From the NCBI RefSeq assembly GCF_008369915.1, contig NZ_VSRN01000001.1:4832501-4896500 (forward strand): a stretch of 64,000 nt of DNA. Direction: 5' to 3'. The position numbers and the translations under genes are program-made. This document shows positions 1 to 8,715 of the stretch, piece by piece (position 1 is the first letter of the stretch; each line of letters begins with the position of its first letter). The DNA comes from Dyadobacter sp. UC 10 (GTDB lineage: Bacteria; Bacteroidota; Bacteroidia; Cytophagales; Spirosomataceae). The notes under the pieces were generated by a model. That model saw only the letters and a list, made by a program, of their open reading frames with translations. It did no database searches and was not told where the DNA came from.

Positions 1-2
1 TG

Positions 3-752
3 GATGTTCTGCAATCCCGGCCGTTCACGTTTCAAAATGTCCAGTTCGGCAAGCTATATATTCCGGTTAGGCAGCAGCTTTCAGAACCACCTGCTCGTCT
101 GCCCGGATCGTTTCGTTTTGGCGTAGCTGTTTCTCAGCAATCAAACCAGGCCGCATGCACGCACCTGGAAATGAATTATGGTGTGGGCGGCGCTTTATAC
201 ATCCCTATTACACCTAGAATGGCCCTCGTTACAGGTGCATCCGGAAGCAGACAGTCTTTAAATGTAGAAATAGATGCCATTGCCTCGACGCTTTCGGGTG
301 GAATAGCACAGTTGCAACGCGCTCGTTATCAGTGGTTCAATGTGGAAGTGCCCGTGCATGTCCAATACAGCGTCAAGACTTTCAACAAGGCCGCGATCAC
401 CGCAGTTGGCGGTTTATCGTGGCTGGGCAGCACAGGACAAGTGTCGGATTATTTTTATAAAACCAGCCGCACAATTACAACGTTATCCGAAACCGCAGGA
501 GGGCCTGTCGTGGTTTCGACACAAACTATCGAGGATTTCAGCTCGGTAACGGAAGAGGATAAAAAGGGCGACTGGGCCTTCGGCGGCGCACTTTACTTTG
601 GATTGGGATTTAATTATCAAATGAAACATTACGGTCTGGGAGTCGAACCATATGTCAAATACCCGATTGGTCCCGTCACCGCAGAAAAGTTACAGCTCAC
701 TTCCTTAGGCGTCCAGTTGAAACTGACAGGATTGCTCAGCAAACCAAAGTAA
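3..752 (+). CDS. Outer membrane beta-barrel-like protein, C-terminal part
   Basis: The reading frame is open from base 3, so the gene begins before the window; the first internal Met (base 171) is not the true start. The visible 249 residues alternate short glycine/aromatic-rich strands (YGVGGALYIPI, GGALYFGLGFNYQ, YGLGVEPYVKYPIG) with polar loops and end in a strand-like LGVQLKLTGLL, typical of PorT/OmpA-type barrels of Bacteroidota. Many such proteins carry an N-terminal anti-sigma or cytoplasmic domain with a transmembrane helix before the barrel, but that part is not visible here. No enzymatic motif is seen. Function is unknown; assignment as an outer-membrane barrel rests on pattern only. 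Confidence 0.6.
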   Translation, partial: DVLQSRPFTFQNVQFGKLYIPVRQQLSEPPARLPGSFRFGVAVSQQSNQAACTHLEMNYGVGGALYIPITPRMALVTGASGSRQSLNVEIDAIASTLSGGIAQLQRARYQWFNVEVPVHVQYSVKTFNKAAITAVGGLSWLGSTGQVSDYFYKTSRTITTLSETAGGPVVVSTQTIEDFSSVTEEDKKGDWAFGGALYFGLGFNYQMKHYGLGVEPYVKYPIGPVTAEKLQLTSLGVQLKLTGLLSKPK

Positions 753-1085
753 TATCCAACGATCCACGGCGAACTGACCACGACAGCGTTTCCTGCGCGT
801 CCTGCTATCAGGCAGGCCCTTCGGTGCCGCCCGAAACCAGGCGTTGCATCGGATTACAATCGGCTTTGGGAAATAACTGTCACGCCATTGTTGGGATTTG
901 TCGGATAGTCTGGCTCAACCTGTTTCAGAAAGCGATTGAAATTTATCAGGTTGCAAGGAAAGATCCCCGTGAAACCGGTAATGGTGACTATCTTGAGTCT
1001 TTTCCCAGATTGAGTGGGGAGATACGGAATTTTCCGAAGTCGCCTTAGAATCCCAGTATACGAATCAACCTCTTGCCGTGCGCCC
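753..1085. other. Intergenic region, no gene recognised
   Basis: This gap of 333 bases lies between the barrel gene and the sulfatase. Short open frames exist on both strands (for example 854-1087 minus) but none has a recognisable family, a plausible start context or conserved motifs. The upstream signals of the sulfatase should lie here, but I could not pick out a convincing Bacteroidota -33/-7 promoter. Confidence 0.4.
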
Positions 1086-2858
1086 ATGAAATACCTTCGA
1101 AATCAGCACTTGCTGTGCCTCCTGACTTTGCTGACTGCGTTTTGTACTAATGAACAAGTGAATGCCCAAACCCGCCCGAACATTGTTTTCATTCTCACAG
1201 ATGATCAGGGATGGGGCGATTTGAGCATTCATGGAAATGTCAATGTAAGCACACCTAATATCGACAGGATCGGTCGGGAAGGTGCGCGGTTTTCACGATT
1301 CTATGTAGCGCCTTTGTGCGCGCCTACGCGGGCAGGCCTGCTGACCGGCCGTTATCACTATCGGACGGGCGTCTGGGGTGTTTCCAGCTCAAAAGAATTC
1401 ATGAACCCGGACGAGGTAACATTCGCTGATATGTTCAAAAAAGCTGGTTATGCGACGGGGGCTTTCGGAAAATGGCATAATGGGAGTCAGTATCCGTATC
1501 ATCCGAACGGTCGCGGATTTGATGAATTCTATGGTTTTCTGAGCGGGCATTATGCCAATTATTTTAACACGATGCTTGATCACAATGGTAAGGCGGTTCG
1601 CAGTAATGGTTACATCACCGACGATCTGACAGACAAGGCCATTGCCTTCATCGAAAAAAACAGGGCTCAGCCTTTTGTTTGCTATGTGCCTTACAATGCG
1701 CCGCATTCGCCTTTTCAGGTTCCGGACAAATATTATGACCGGGTAAAAGCAAGAGGAGTCAAAATGTTTGGTAAAAACAAGAGCGGGGAGGAGCTTGAAG
1801 TAACTATTTCGGCACTGGCGATGTGCGAGAATATCGATGAAAATGTTGGCCGGATCCTGTCAAAACTCGATCAGCTCAAACTTTCTGAAAATACAATCGT
1901 GATTTATATGACCGATAACGGGCCCAATTCCTGGCGCTGGAACGGGGATATGAAGGGTCGCAAGGGTATGGCTGACGAAGGTGGTGTACGAGTGCCGTTT
2001 TTGATTCGCTGGCCGGGCAAAATTGCTGCTGGTAAGGTAGTCGGCGGTAATGCAGCCTATATTGACCTGCTCCCTACACTGACCGATCTTGCCGGGATTT
2101 CATCAAAAGGATCAAAACCGCTCGATGGGATCAGTCTGAAACCAGCATTGACAGGAAAAATTCCGCAGGTTCCTGAGCGCGTACTTTTCACTTCCATTAA
2201 TAAAAGCAGCAGTATACGAAAAGGAAATTACCTGTTTTCCGGCGGCTCACTTTTTGACCTTTCCAAAGATTCTACTCAGCAAAATGACATCGCCTCCAAA
2301 GAGCCGGAACTGACTGGAACACTCTCAGCAGCGCTGGAAAACTGGCAGTCTGAAATGAGCAAAAGCATTGATACTGCGCGCTGGCTTCCGGTTGGTTACC
2401 GGCAATTTCCCAAAGCAGTTCTTCCTTCGCAGGATGCGGTCCTGCATCGATCCAAAAACAGCACGCTTTCTTACAGTGCATCCGCGCCTAATTCTTCGTG
2501 GATCGCAAACTGGAATGACCTCGAATCATACGTAACCTGGAATGTAGCGGTGAATACAAGCGGTAAATACAAGGTAAATATCTATTACACCAGCCCCGAA
2601 CCCGGCGATGCATTTACGCTTACATTCAATCAAAAAAGTATCTCAGGAAAGATCAGGGATGTATTTGACCCACCGCTGATCGAAAGCCCCGACCGGGTAA
2701 AAAGACAAGCCGAATCCTATGAAAAGGAATTTAAAACATTAGAGGTCGGAGAAGTGGATTTACAAAAAGGTAGGGGAGTATTAAAGCTTGTAGCAACAGA
2801 CATTCAAGGAGAGAAATTCGCCGATATCCGCGCAGTGGAATTGATTTTGGTGAAATAA
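1086..2858 (+). CDS. Secreted sulfatase (family S1) with C-terminal accessory domain
   Basis: Hydrolyses a sulfate ester, probably on a sulfated glycan, in the periplasm or outside. The protein is 590 residues from the ATG at 1086, chosen because it begins a signal peptide (MKYLRN..., hydrophobic to about residue 25) followed directly by the sulfatase start RPNIVFILTDDQGWGD. The formylglycine motif C-A-P-T-R has Cys78, so maturation by a formylglycine-generating enzyme or anSME is needed; neither is in the window. The metal-binding DD pair (about 39-40) and the later DNGPN motif are present. About 110-120 residues at the C-terminus (after roughly residue 460) do not belong to the sulfatase fold and look like a beta-sandwich carbohydrate-binding module. 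It is monocistronic and converges on the DsbA-like gene. Substrate unknown. Confidence 0.9.
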   Translation: MKYLRNQHLLCLLTLLTAFCTNEQVNAQTRPNIVFILTDDQGWGDLSIHGNVNVSTPNIDRIGREGARFSRFYVAPLCAPTRAGLLTGRYHYRTGVWGVSSSKEFMNPDEVTFADMFKKAGYATGAFGKWHNGSQYPYHPNGRGFDEFYGFLSGHYANYFNTMLDHNGKAVRSNGYITDDLTDKAIAFIEKNRAQPFVCYVPYNAPHSPFQVPDKYYDRVKARGVKMFGKNKSGEELEVTISALAMCENIDENVGRILSKLDQLKLSENTIVIYMTDNGPNSWRWNGDMKGRKGMADEGGVRVPFLIRWPGKIAAGKVVGGNAAYIDLLPTLTDLAGISSKGSKPLDGISLKPALTGKIPQVPERVLFTSINKSSSIRKGNYLFSGGSLFDLSKDSTQQNDIASKEPELTGTLSAALENWQSEMSKSIDTARWLPVGYRQFPKAVLPSQDAVLHRSKNSTLSYSASAPNSSWIANWNDLESYVTWNVAVNTSGKYKVNIYYTSPEPGDAFTLTFNQKSISGKIRDVFDPPLIESPDRVKRQAESYEKEFKTLEVGEVDLQKGRGVLKLVATDIQGEKFADIRAVELILVK

Positions 2859-2876
2859 ATGAAACAGGGCAGTGTA

Positions 2877-2956
2877 AGGCGAAACACCCGTGTCGTAAGT
2901 TTTCAATGAAAGCCATCTTTGCAAAAAAAAATCGCAAAAACACGTGCGTTTCGCCT
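2877..2956. terminator. Bidirectional terminator-like hairpin between convergent genes
   Basis: Arms at 2877-2892 (AGGCGAAACACCCGTG) and 2941-2956 pair over 16 positions with two mismatches. The enclosed segment holds a small TTTGC/GCAAA hairpin and a run of A. It sits between the convergent stops of the sulfatase (2858) and the thiol protein (2984). Confidence 0.55.
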
Positions 2957-2983
2957 GTTTTATTCCTTCAGAGCGGGTAGGGA

Positions 2984-3904
2984 TTATTGCCCGACCAGCC
3001 GCCAGAGCGAGCCATTTTTGGTGGTCAGTTCGCTCAGATTTCCTGCATCGGCTTGGTTCACCAATAACGATTCCGCCTGCGGGCGGGGGATTTGCGAAAG
3101 TTCGGAAAACTCACGTAAGGTCAGCGTGTTGAATTTGTTAAAAAGTGCTTTCCAATCCGTATCGATGTTGCTTTTGGTTGCACCAGGCAATTGTTTTAGC
3201 AATGCAGCCTCATAAACCTGGTATGGTTTCGTGCCATAAACCTTCTCCTGGCTACCTTGCTCATCTACAAAAAACATGGTCGGGAAACCTCTCACACCCA
3301 GCTGCGCCGCTAATTCCAGATCTTGCCTGAACAAATCTTTGGCACGACCATCAAAATCATTTTCCAGCTGCTCCACATCCAGGCCCACTGTTTTTGCACC
3401 CACTGCCATATGCTCCCATTTCGCAATGTTGATCTTTTGCAGAAAGAGCATTTCACGCAAGGCACGCAGGAACTGAATAGCCTTGTCGGAACTCTGTAAC
3501 TGGGCTGCTTTGAAGGCGATGGAAGGTGGGTAGGACGAATCGAGCGGATCTTCCAGCCACACATCACCATCTATGGGCATATCGTAATGCCGGCTCACTT
3601 CGTCCCAATGATGCGCTACATCGGAAGGTTTACTGATTCCGCCGCTGTTATAACTCCAGTCCGGCAGCAGGCCGCCCATTCGGTAATCGATTTCAAAGTG
3701 CTGGCCGTATTCCAGTTTCAATTTGCGCAACTGCGGCTCAATACCCCAGCACGATGAACAGATCGGATCGGTAAAATAAATGAGTCTAACGCCTTTCCGG
3801 GTAGCAGCTTGTACCTGATCGACCGATGCAGCAGCCATATCCGGCATTTCGCAAACGCCTGATTCAATGTCACATAGCAACGGGTTATTGTTTGTATTTT
3901 CCAT
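2984..3904 (-). CDS. DsbA-family thiol-disulfide protein (FrnE/SpxH-like)
   Basis: A 306-residue protein with a thioredoxin-like DsbA fold. The redox motif C49-S-S-C52-W lies in FTDPICSSCWGIEPQ, very like the DPxCxxCW of FrnE/YjbH (SpxH) proteins, and the cis-Pro region is GVRGFPTMFFV. It has no signal peptide, so it is probably a cytoplasmic oxidoreductase or adaptor rather than a periplasmic DsbA. I chose the ATG at 3904 (MENTNNN); an in-frame GTG at 3925 would add seven residues. The N-terminal CDIESGVCE adds a second Cys pair (Cys11, Cys18). It is divergent from an HxlR-type regulator, which suggests thiol-stress control. The exact client is unknown. Confidence 0.85.
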   Translation of the reverse strand: MENTNNNPLLCDIESGVCEMPDMAAASVDQVQAATRKGVRLIYFTDPICSSCWGIEPQLRKLKLEYGQHFEIDYRMGGLLPDWSYNSGGISKPSDVAHHWDEVSRHYDMPIDGDVWLEDPLDSSYPPSIAFKAAQLQSSDKAIQFLRALREMLFLQKINIAKWEHMAVGAKTVGLDVEQLENDFDGRAKDLFRQDLELAAQLGVRGFPTMFFVDEQGSQEKVYGTKPYQVYEAALLKQLPGATKSNIDTDWKALFNKFNTLTLREFSELSQIPRPQAESLLVNQADAGNLSELTTKNGSLWRLVGQ

Positions 3905-3990
3905 TATCTGATTTTTGGCCGTCACCTGACCGGGTAGTCTGGACGGTTGTTAGATTAATTATGCCACAAATTTCAGTCTTATATATTCCC

Positions 3991-4018
3991 TGGTCAATTA
4001 GTCAAGAAAAGTTGACCA
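3991..4018. promoter_or_regulatory. Candidate HxlR operator
   Basis: A perfect inverted repeat TGGTCAA (3991-3997) and TTGACCA (4012-4018) with a 14-base centre lies in the divergent gap between the DsbA-like gene and the HxlR regulator. Its position over both promoter regions makes it a likely operator. No binding data support it. Confidence 0.4.
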
Positions 4019-4096
4019 TGTCGCTGGCTGTAACTTTTCATGAATTGATGGTGTTGCTGATCGTATGTGTTCTCTCATATTTTAAACTCAATTCTA

Positions 4097-4402
4097 ATGA
4101 AAAACAATGCCGACGAACCAAACCAATGTCCGGCGGAAAGCCTTTTGAAGCAATTGTCGGGCAAGTGGAAACCGCAGATTTTCAGAATGGCGTTGAGAGA
4201 ACCCGTACGTTTTAACTCGCTTTTACGCCAGTTGGAAGGTTCCAGCAAGCAGGCCATTGCCGTAGCTTTGAAGGAAATGGAAGAGCAGGATTTGCTGACA
4301 AAAACGGTCATCAGGCTCAAACCGCTGCATATTGAATATGCATTGTCAGAAAAAGGAAAGTCGCTGGTCCCGGTGTTCATGCAGCTGGAGCAACTGGCAT
4401 AG
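4097..4402 (+). CDS. HxlR/DUF24-family transcriptional regulator
   Basis: A 101-residue winged-helix protein with the family signature: Cys-Pro near the N-terminus, then LLSGKWK-like (LLKQLSGKWKPQIF), RFNSLLRQLEGSSKQAIAVALKEME and a wing ending in the EYALSEKGKSL pattern. The N-terminal Cys11 matches the redox cysteine of YodB/HypR-type regulators. The ATG at 4097 was chosen over an upstream Met at 4067 because family members begin just before the Cys-Pro. It is divergent from the thiol protein, with an inverted repeat between them, so it likely represses or activates that gene in response to electrophile or disulfide stress. That role is inferred. Confidence 0.85.
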   Translation: MKNNADEPNQCPAESLLKQLSGKWKPQIFRMALREPVRFNSLLRQLEGSSKQAIAVALKEMEEQDLLTKTVIRLKPLHIEYALSEKGKSLVPVFMQLEQLA

Positions 4403-4512
4403 ATCAGGATGGATGCAGCTTCCAAGTAAATGTTCTGTTCCGGGAATTACCTGGACAGCGGTTGTTACCGGTTTGATGCGCCGTTCACCTTGATATAACT
4501 TCGGCGATTGCA

Positions 4513-5373
4513 TCAAAGGAGTTGGGTCCCCAAAAAGTTCGCCCGGAAACTGGATGGCGATTCGCCTGTTTTGGTCGTAAATAGCCTGCTGAAATAAGCA
4601 GGGTCATCGTAGCCAAGGTTGTATGCGATTTCCTTTGCAGTGAGGGAAGTATGGGCCAATAGCCGTTTTGCTTCCAGGATAATCCGGTTCTTGATCACTT
4701 CGTTGGGTTGCGGAAGCCGCAGACGGTTGAATTTGTGGGTGATGGTTTTCGGTGCCATGCACAGGAAATCGGCGTAATCGGCAACGGTGTGTTTGGATTT
4801 ATAATGCGTTTCCACGAGCCTGGTAAACTTTCGGAAAAATTCCAGATCGCTTTGTTGATCGGTCACATCATGGGTCAGGTGTTGTCTTTTCCAGGAGCGC
4901 GTCGCGCGGATAAGCAATTGTTTAAGATAGGTGCGGACCATCTCCTCCAATGAGCTGTCGTTGAGGCGGAATTCCTGGATCATTTCTTCAAACACTCCCC
5001 TCAAAAAAACATGTTCGACTTCCGAAAGCTCTACTTTGGGCATATTGCGGATGTTGTTGAACAGCAAGCCATCACACGCAACTTCCTGGTCATGGATCTG
5101 AATGCAGTAAAAATCGCGGTTGTAAAAAACAAAATAGCCACTTTCCTGGCCGGCTGCTCGTAGTTCCAGGTATTGGTTCGGGCTGACAAAAAACAATGTT
5201 GGTTGCTGCGTTTCGTAACAGGTGAAATCTACTTTAAGCTGATAGCCAGCCGGTAGATAAAGTATCTTAATATATTCCTTGTAGGCTGGCCCATTGATCA
5301 CATCCGTTTGCTGCCGGCTTACATGCAACAATCCCAACGTTTTTAAATTGTTGCTGAAAACGGTTGTACTCAT
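4513..5373 (-). CDS. AraC-family transcriptional regulator
   Basis: A 286-residue protein. The N-terminal half is a cupin-like sensor region (KILYLPAGYQLKVDF, YLELRAAGQESGYFVFYNRDF). The C-terminal ~100 residues are the double helix-turn-helix domain, with the hallmark NRIILEAKRLLAHTSLTAKEIAYNLGYDDPAYFSRLFTTKTG split over both helices. The start at 5373 (MSTTVFSNN) is preferred because an upstream in-frame start at 5451 would run through the terminator hairpin of the preceding gene. It lies 95 bases downstream of the alpha/beta hydrolase on the same strand and may control that gene. The effector is not evident. Confidence 0.88.
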   Translation of the reverse strand: MSTTVFSNNLKTLGLLHVSRQQTDVINGPAYKEYIKILYLPAGYQLKVDFTCYETQQPTLFFVSPNQYLELRAAGQESGYFVFYNRDFYCIQIHDQEVACDGLLFNNIRNMPKVELSEVEHVFLRGVFEEMIQEFRLNDSSLEEMVRTYLKQLLIRATRSWKRQHLTHDVTDQQSDLEFFRKFTRLVETHYKSKHTVADYADFLCMAPKTITHKFNRLRLPQPNEVIKNRIILEAKRLLAHTSLTAKEIAYNLGYDDPAYFSRLFTTKTGESPSSFRANFLGTQLL

Positions 5374-5419
5374 GGCTGTATATGCTTTGAATGACAGAAA
5401 TGCTATGCGTTGGAATAGG

Positions 5420-5455
5420 TAAAAACCTGTGAAGCGCATCCATCGCTTCACAGGT
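5420..5455 (-). terminator. Rho-independent terminator of the alpha/beta hydrolase gene
   Basis: A perfect 12-bp stem, ACCTGTGAAGCG (5425-5436) with its complement at 5444-5455, and a 7-base loop. Read on the minus strand it is followed by a T run. It lies just after the hydrolase stop and before the AraC start. Confidence 0.8.
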
Positions 5456-5468
5456 GTAATGGTGTTAT

Positions 5469-6374
5469 TTAATTTCTGGCAAACTTTTCAAGCTCTGCGT
5501 TGAATTTATCCATTTCTTCCAGGAAAAATGCGTGTCCGCCCTTTTCAAATTTGACGATATAAGAACCTTTGATGGCTTTGTTGAGCTGCTCAGCCTGTGA
5601 GAAGTCACATAATTTGTCGTTTACAGCATGGAATATCGCGACAGGCAGTTTGATTTTTGATAACGCAGGACGAAGATCCAGGTCGCGTAATGCTGTGATA
5701 GACTGAGTGATAGCAAAAGGTGATGCATTCAGGTTGATGCTTTCCAGCCATTTGATAGATTCTGGTGAGAGGCTGCCTTCCCTGCCTTCAAAGGCTTTTC
5801 CAAATCCTGCCACCAGTTGTTCCCGGTTTATTTTGGTCTGCTTGATCAGGTCATCTGCGGCCTGGTCGGTGACGCCATAAGGGTAGCCTTCGCGCTGTTT
5901 CCATGATGGGCCGGATGTTCCGAATAAGACTAATTTTTTGATATGTGCGCCATTGTATTTGGTCACAAAGTGTAGGGTTACCGCGCTTCCCATTGAAAAG
6001 CCACCCAGTGTCGCATGCTCAATTTTAAGTTTTTCCAGCACCACTTTAATGTCGTCGGAGAAAGTATCGAAGTCGTATTTTCCGTAGGGCCTGTCTGACT
6101 TTCCGAAACCGCGGAGGGAAATGCCGATAACCCTGAACCCTTTTTCCACCAGATACTGGTATTGATATTCGTACATCTCGTTGTTCAGTGGCCATCCGTG
6201 GATGAGCACCACTGGCTGACCTTCGCCAAGGTCGATTACGTGCAGTTTTACATTTTTTTCCACTTCAATGTATTCTTCCCTTCCCAGCGATGCCGGTTTG
6301 CGTGTTTGTGCAAAAAGGAATTGGCTTTGGATAAAAGTGGATAAGAACGCGATGGTGAAGGCAATCGTTTTCAT
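5469..6374 (-). CDS. Secreted alpha/beta hydrolase
   Basis: A 301-residue protein with a Sec signal peptide (MKTIAFTIAFLSTFIQSQFLFAQ). It has the alpha/beta hydrolase fold: oxyanion-hole HGWP (59-62), nucleophile elbow G-F-S127-M-G, a late acid in the HAVNDKLCDF stretch and the histidine in KGGHAFF. The overall pattern (LRGFGKSD, KLPVAIFHAVND) resembles non-haem haloperoxidase/esterase-like hydrolases. The ATG at 6374 was chosen because it starts the signal peptide; upstream in-frame sequence is not protein-like. It is followed by a terminator and an AraC gene. A palindrome stands just upstream. Substrate unknown. Confidence 0.85.
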   Translation of the reverse strand: MKTIAFTIAFLSTFIQSQFLFAQTRKPASLGREEYIEVEKNVKLHVIDLGEGQPVVLIHGWPLNNEMYEYQYQYLVEKGFRVIGISLRGFGKSDRPYGKYDFDTFSDDIKVVLEKLKIEHATLGGFSMGSAVTLHFVTKYNGAHIKKLVLFGTSGPSWKQREGYPYGVTDQAADDLIKQTKINREQLVAGFGKAFEGREGSLSPESIKWLESINLNASPFAITQSITALRDLDLRPALSKIKLPVAIFHAVNDKLCDFSQAEQLNKAIKGSYIVKFEKGGHAFFLEEMDKFNAELEKFARN

Positions 6375-6407
6375 CTGAGTAGTAAGTTTGATTTTTGGAG
6401 TTAACCT

Positions 6408-6420
6408 GCTAACCGTTAGC
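6408..6420. promoter_or_regulatory. Palindrome upstream of the hydrolase, candidate operator
   Basis: GCTAACCGTTAGC is a perfect 6-1-6 inverted repeat 33 bases upstream of the hydrolase start codon, where a repressor or activator site would be expected. The nearby AraC protein is a possible binder, although AraC sites are usually direct repeats. Confidence 0.3.
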
Positions 6421-6522
6421 AAATTGTCGTTGTGTTTTGACATTACAAAGGTGGCAGGTTCGGTCCCCCGGAAGAATGGATAAAAGGCCATGCGCCATGT
6501 ACATTTTTCCCGGAAGGCGAAA

Positions 6523-6846
6523 TCAGGGCTCATAAAAAGGCGTAAGCTGACGTAATCGCTGCTTGACCAGCACATTTTTCATTGGTTCAAACCGGGCCAG
6601 CTCCACGTTGTTTTTAGTAACGATGATATAAAATGGCTGCTTCAATTTGGTTGTGAGGTGGTAAATGGTCGTTAGCTCGGCAATATCCTCAAACCAGGCC
6701 GCCATTGCATACAAAGAGGGAAATGGCGTCTTGGCAAGCCTTGCATAAACTTCCGGTGCCCGACTGAACGGCACCTGTTTTCCGCTACGAAAGCGGGTTT
6801 GTTCGAGTAAAGAGTCAATGTATGGCTCGTCAGGCACGTTCATCAT
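6523..6846 (-). CDS. Hypothetical protein, 107 residues
   Basis: An open frame with two consecutive ATG codons (6846, 6843). The protein is mixed alpha/beta with a conserved-looking centre (WFEDIAELTTIYHLTTKLKQPFYIIVTKNNVELARFEP) and no signal peptide or membrane segment. I do not recognise the family. It lies upstream of the hydrolase on the same strand, 148 bases away. It could be a small cytoplasmic protein or a remnant of a larger gene. Confidence 0.45.
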   Translation of the reverse strand: MMNVPDEPYIDSLLEQTRFRSGKQVPFSRAPEVYARLAKTPFPSLYAMAAWFEDIAELTTIYHLTTKLKQPFYIIVTKNNVELARFEPMKNVLVKQRLRQLTPFYEP

Positions 6847-7055
6847 TCTCCAGATGCCTTATTTGTAGCTGGTCATTAATGAGCGCTGAGTAATAAGCGA
6901 AGGCGTAAATGGTGCAAATTACGGTCTGTTAAGGTATTTAGAGCAAAATATTTTTACGGATCATGAAGCTTGTGGCATATAATCACTAACCGCAGATAAC
7001 CTTCGGTGAAACAACGAAGCTTTTTGACCTGCTTCTGCCAGACAATTGCCTTAAT

Positions 7056-8408
7056 TTATTTCAATGTGATAATCTGGCTGTAACGTTCCGTTTTCTCTGT
7101 TCCCCGGACGACGTACACCGCATATTTCCCGACGGGCACATGGCTTGGGATCGGGTAAGAGAGGAATGAAAGATAGTAATCGAAAATTCCATATACGTCG
7201 CCGGAGTACGGCAGACTATATTCTTTTCCAGTACTTTGGTTCACCAGAATCATCTCATTGTGATCGGGAAATCCTCCCCAGGCCTGGGTGTAAGCAATTA
7301 GAGGTTCTTTCCGGTTGACGATGCTGGCAGCAGGGTAATAAGCAAGATCATATCCGTAAGGTGTGGTAAAGAAGCCGCGTAGTGACGGTTGCGTCACTAT
7401 TCTGAGGATCGGTTGCGTACTATTTTTTCGGATGTAGAAATGGTCATCGCCCGAATACCTGTCCAGCCACGCTCTTTCTTCATAAGGCTTTTGCTCTTTT
7501 CCATTCATCAGATAGGTAATCTTGTAATTTCCCAAACCGATCGCAGCTGGCAAATTCCCCGACAATGTCCCGGGTTTCTCATACTTCAGCGAAATGCGCT
7601 GTGGTGATACGAAATCATTTTGAATAATTGCTTCATATTTAGCTGTGGGGGGTAAATTGAAAGCCGTTATCTCAAAATAGCGGTGATCTTCCAGCATGCG
7701 CCACGATCCTCTTTTGAACCGGACTGCGCCGGGTTTGACTGTAACATGAGATGACAGCAGTTCTCTTTTAGTACCCCAAACAATTTCCGCGGTGTATTCG
7801 CCTGGTAAAATCGGGGGTGGCAATGTGAAAGTTGATTCGTTACCGGAATTTTCATAACCGTGATCCACAAGCAATTCCAGGGCGATTAGTCCCGTTGCTT
7901 TGTCGATAAAACGGACCAGCGGCTCATATACAACCTTTCCGCTATCATTTACAGTCGCCAGTGTTCCTTTGAGATCAAAAGATGCCGTAAACGTTTTCTC
8001 AGGGCCGATAGTGAAGTCGTAAGTTTGAGTTGGCCTGTTGAGCTGAATAGCTTTATATGGTATGACAATGACATTAAAAGTCCTTCTTGGACGGGTGGCA
8101 CTTTCCAGCTCGAGCCTGATCTCCTGCCCTTCGAAACTAAACCCATTCAGAAGTTTAGATTGCGAAGAATAGCCGGCTCCAAAGACAATATCAGGTTTGA
8201 TGTAATTTCCTTTGGCGTAATTTTCTGGTAAATGCACCACAATTACATTTTCACCAACGTAGATGTTTTTCTGATCGATTCCGGGTATTGTAAAGCGGAG
8301 AACATCAATTTCCTTTATTTCTACCGCCTTTACCATTAGTTTTTCCTCTCTCCCGCACTGCCAGAAAAGGAAGGCCACACAGATCAGGACGTAGAAAGAC
8401 TGCTTCAT
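7056..8408 (-). CDS. Putative surface lipoprotein of unknown function
   Basis: A 450-residue protein with a lipoprotein signal (MKQSFYVLICVAFLFWQC; lipobox Cys at residue 18 followed by GRE). The remainder is beta-rich with repeated Ig-like stretches (FTIPGIDQKNIYVGENVIVVHLPE; KTFTASFDLKGTLATVNDSGK; VPVGKYAVYVVRGTEKTERYSQIITLK), suggesting three or four beta-sandwich domains. No catalytic motif is visible. It is flanked by gaps of about 200 and 300 bases, so probably transcribed alone. A role in surface adhesion or glycan binding is only a guess. Confidence 0.65.
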   Translation of the reverse strand: MKQSFYVLICVAFLFWQCGREEKLMVKAVEIKEIDVLRFTIPGIDQKNIYVGENVIVVHLPENYAKGNYIKPDIVFGAGYSSQSKLLNGFSFEGQEIRLELESATRPRRTFNVIVIPYKAIQLNRPTQTYDFTIGPEKTFTASFDLKGTLATVNDSGKVVYEPLVRFIDKATGLIALELLVDHGYENSGNESTFTLPPPILPGEYTAEIVWGTKRELLSSHVTVKPGAVRFKRGSWRMLEDHRYFEITAFNLPPTAKYEAIIQNDFVSPQRISLKYEKPGTLSGNLPAAIGLGNYKITYLMNGKEQKPYEERAWLDRYSGDDHFYIRKNSTQPILRIVTQPSLRGFFTTPYGYDLAYYPAASIVNRKEPLIAYTQAWGGFPDHNEMILVNQSTGKEYSLPYSGDVYGIFDYYLSFLSYPIPSHVPVGKYAVYVVRGTEKTERYSQIITLK

Positions 8409-8715
8409 TTGTTTAGGTTATTTGTAAATTAAACTTACAAAAAGTACCATTATCTTTCGATATCCCGACGAATCCAATATTTCATTTTGGGGCAGGCAAA
8501 TCTACCTTGGTTTTTATATGGTTGCATAAAAAACCTGTTTAGCCCCTTCAACGGAGTCGGACCAATAGCCTTTTAAAAATGATCAAGGGAAAGTCTGAGT
8601 TGCCATTCATTGATCGTAAAAGCAAAAAAGCCCCTCAGCTTTCGCCAAGGAGTTTTTCGTACGCGCAACGGACGGGATATGCGAAATATGCCAATCATAT
8701 AGGTTGCATGTATGA
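8409..8715. other. Intergenic region holding a minus-strand terminator
   Basis: This gap of 307 bases lies between the DUF1501 gene and the lipoprotein gene, both on the minus strand. It contains the terminator at 8620-8655 and presumably the lipoprotein promoter in its left part. No further gene is seen. Confidence 0.5.
8620..8655 (-). terminator. Rho-independent terminator of the DUF1501 operon
   Basis: On the minus strand a 9-bp stem (8644-8652 with 8631-8639, including G-U pairs) is closed by a GAAA tetraloop and followed by a run of six T. It lies about 60 bases beyond the DUF1501 stop. Confidence 0.7.

Noticed and set aside
854..1087. Small minus-strand ORF in the gap before the first sulfatase
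   Set aside because: No start context, family match or conserved motif; it overlaps the sulfatase start.
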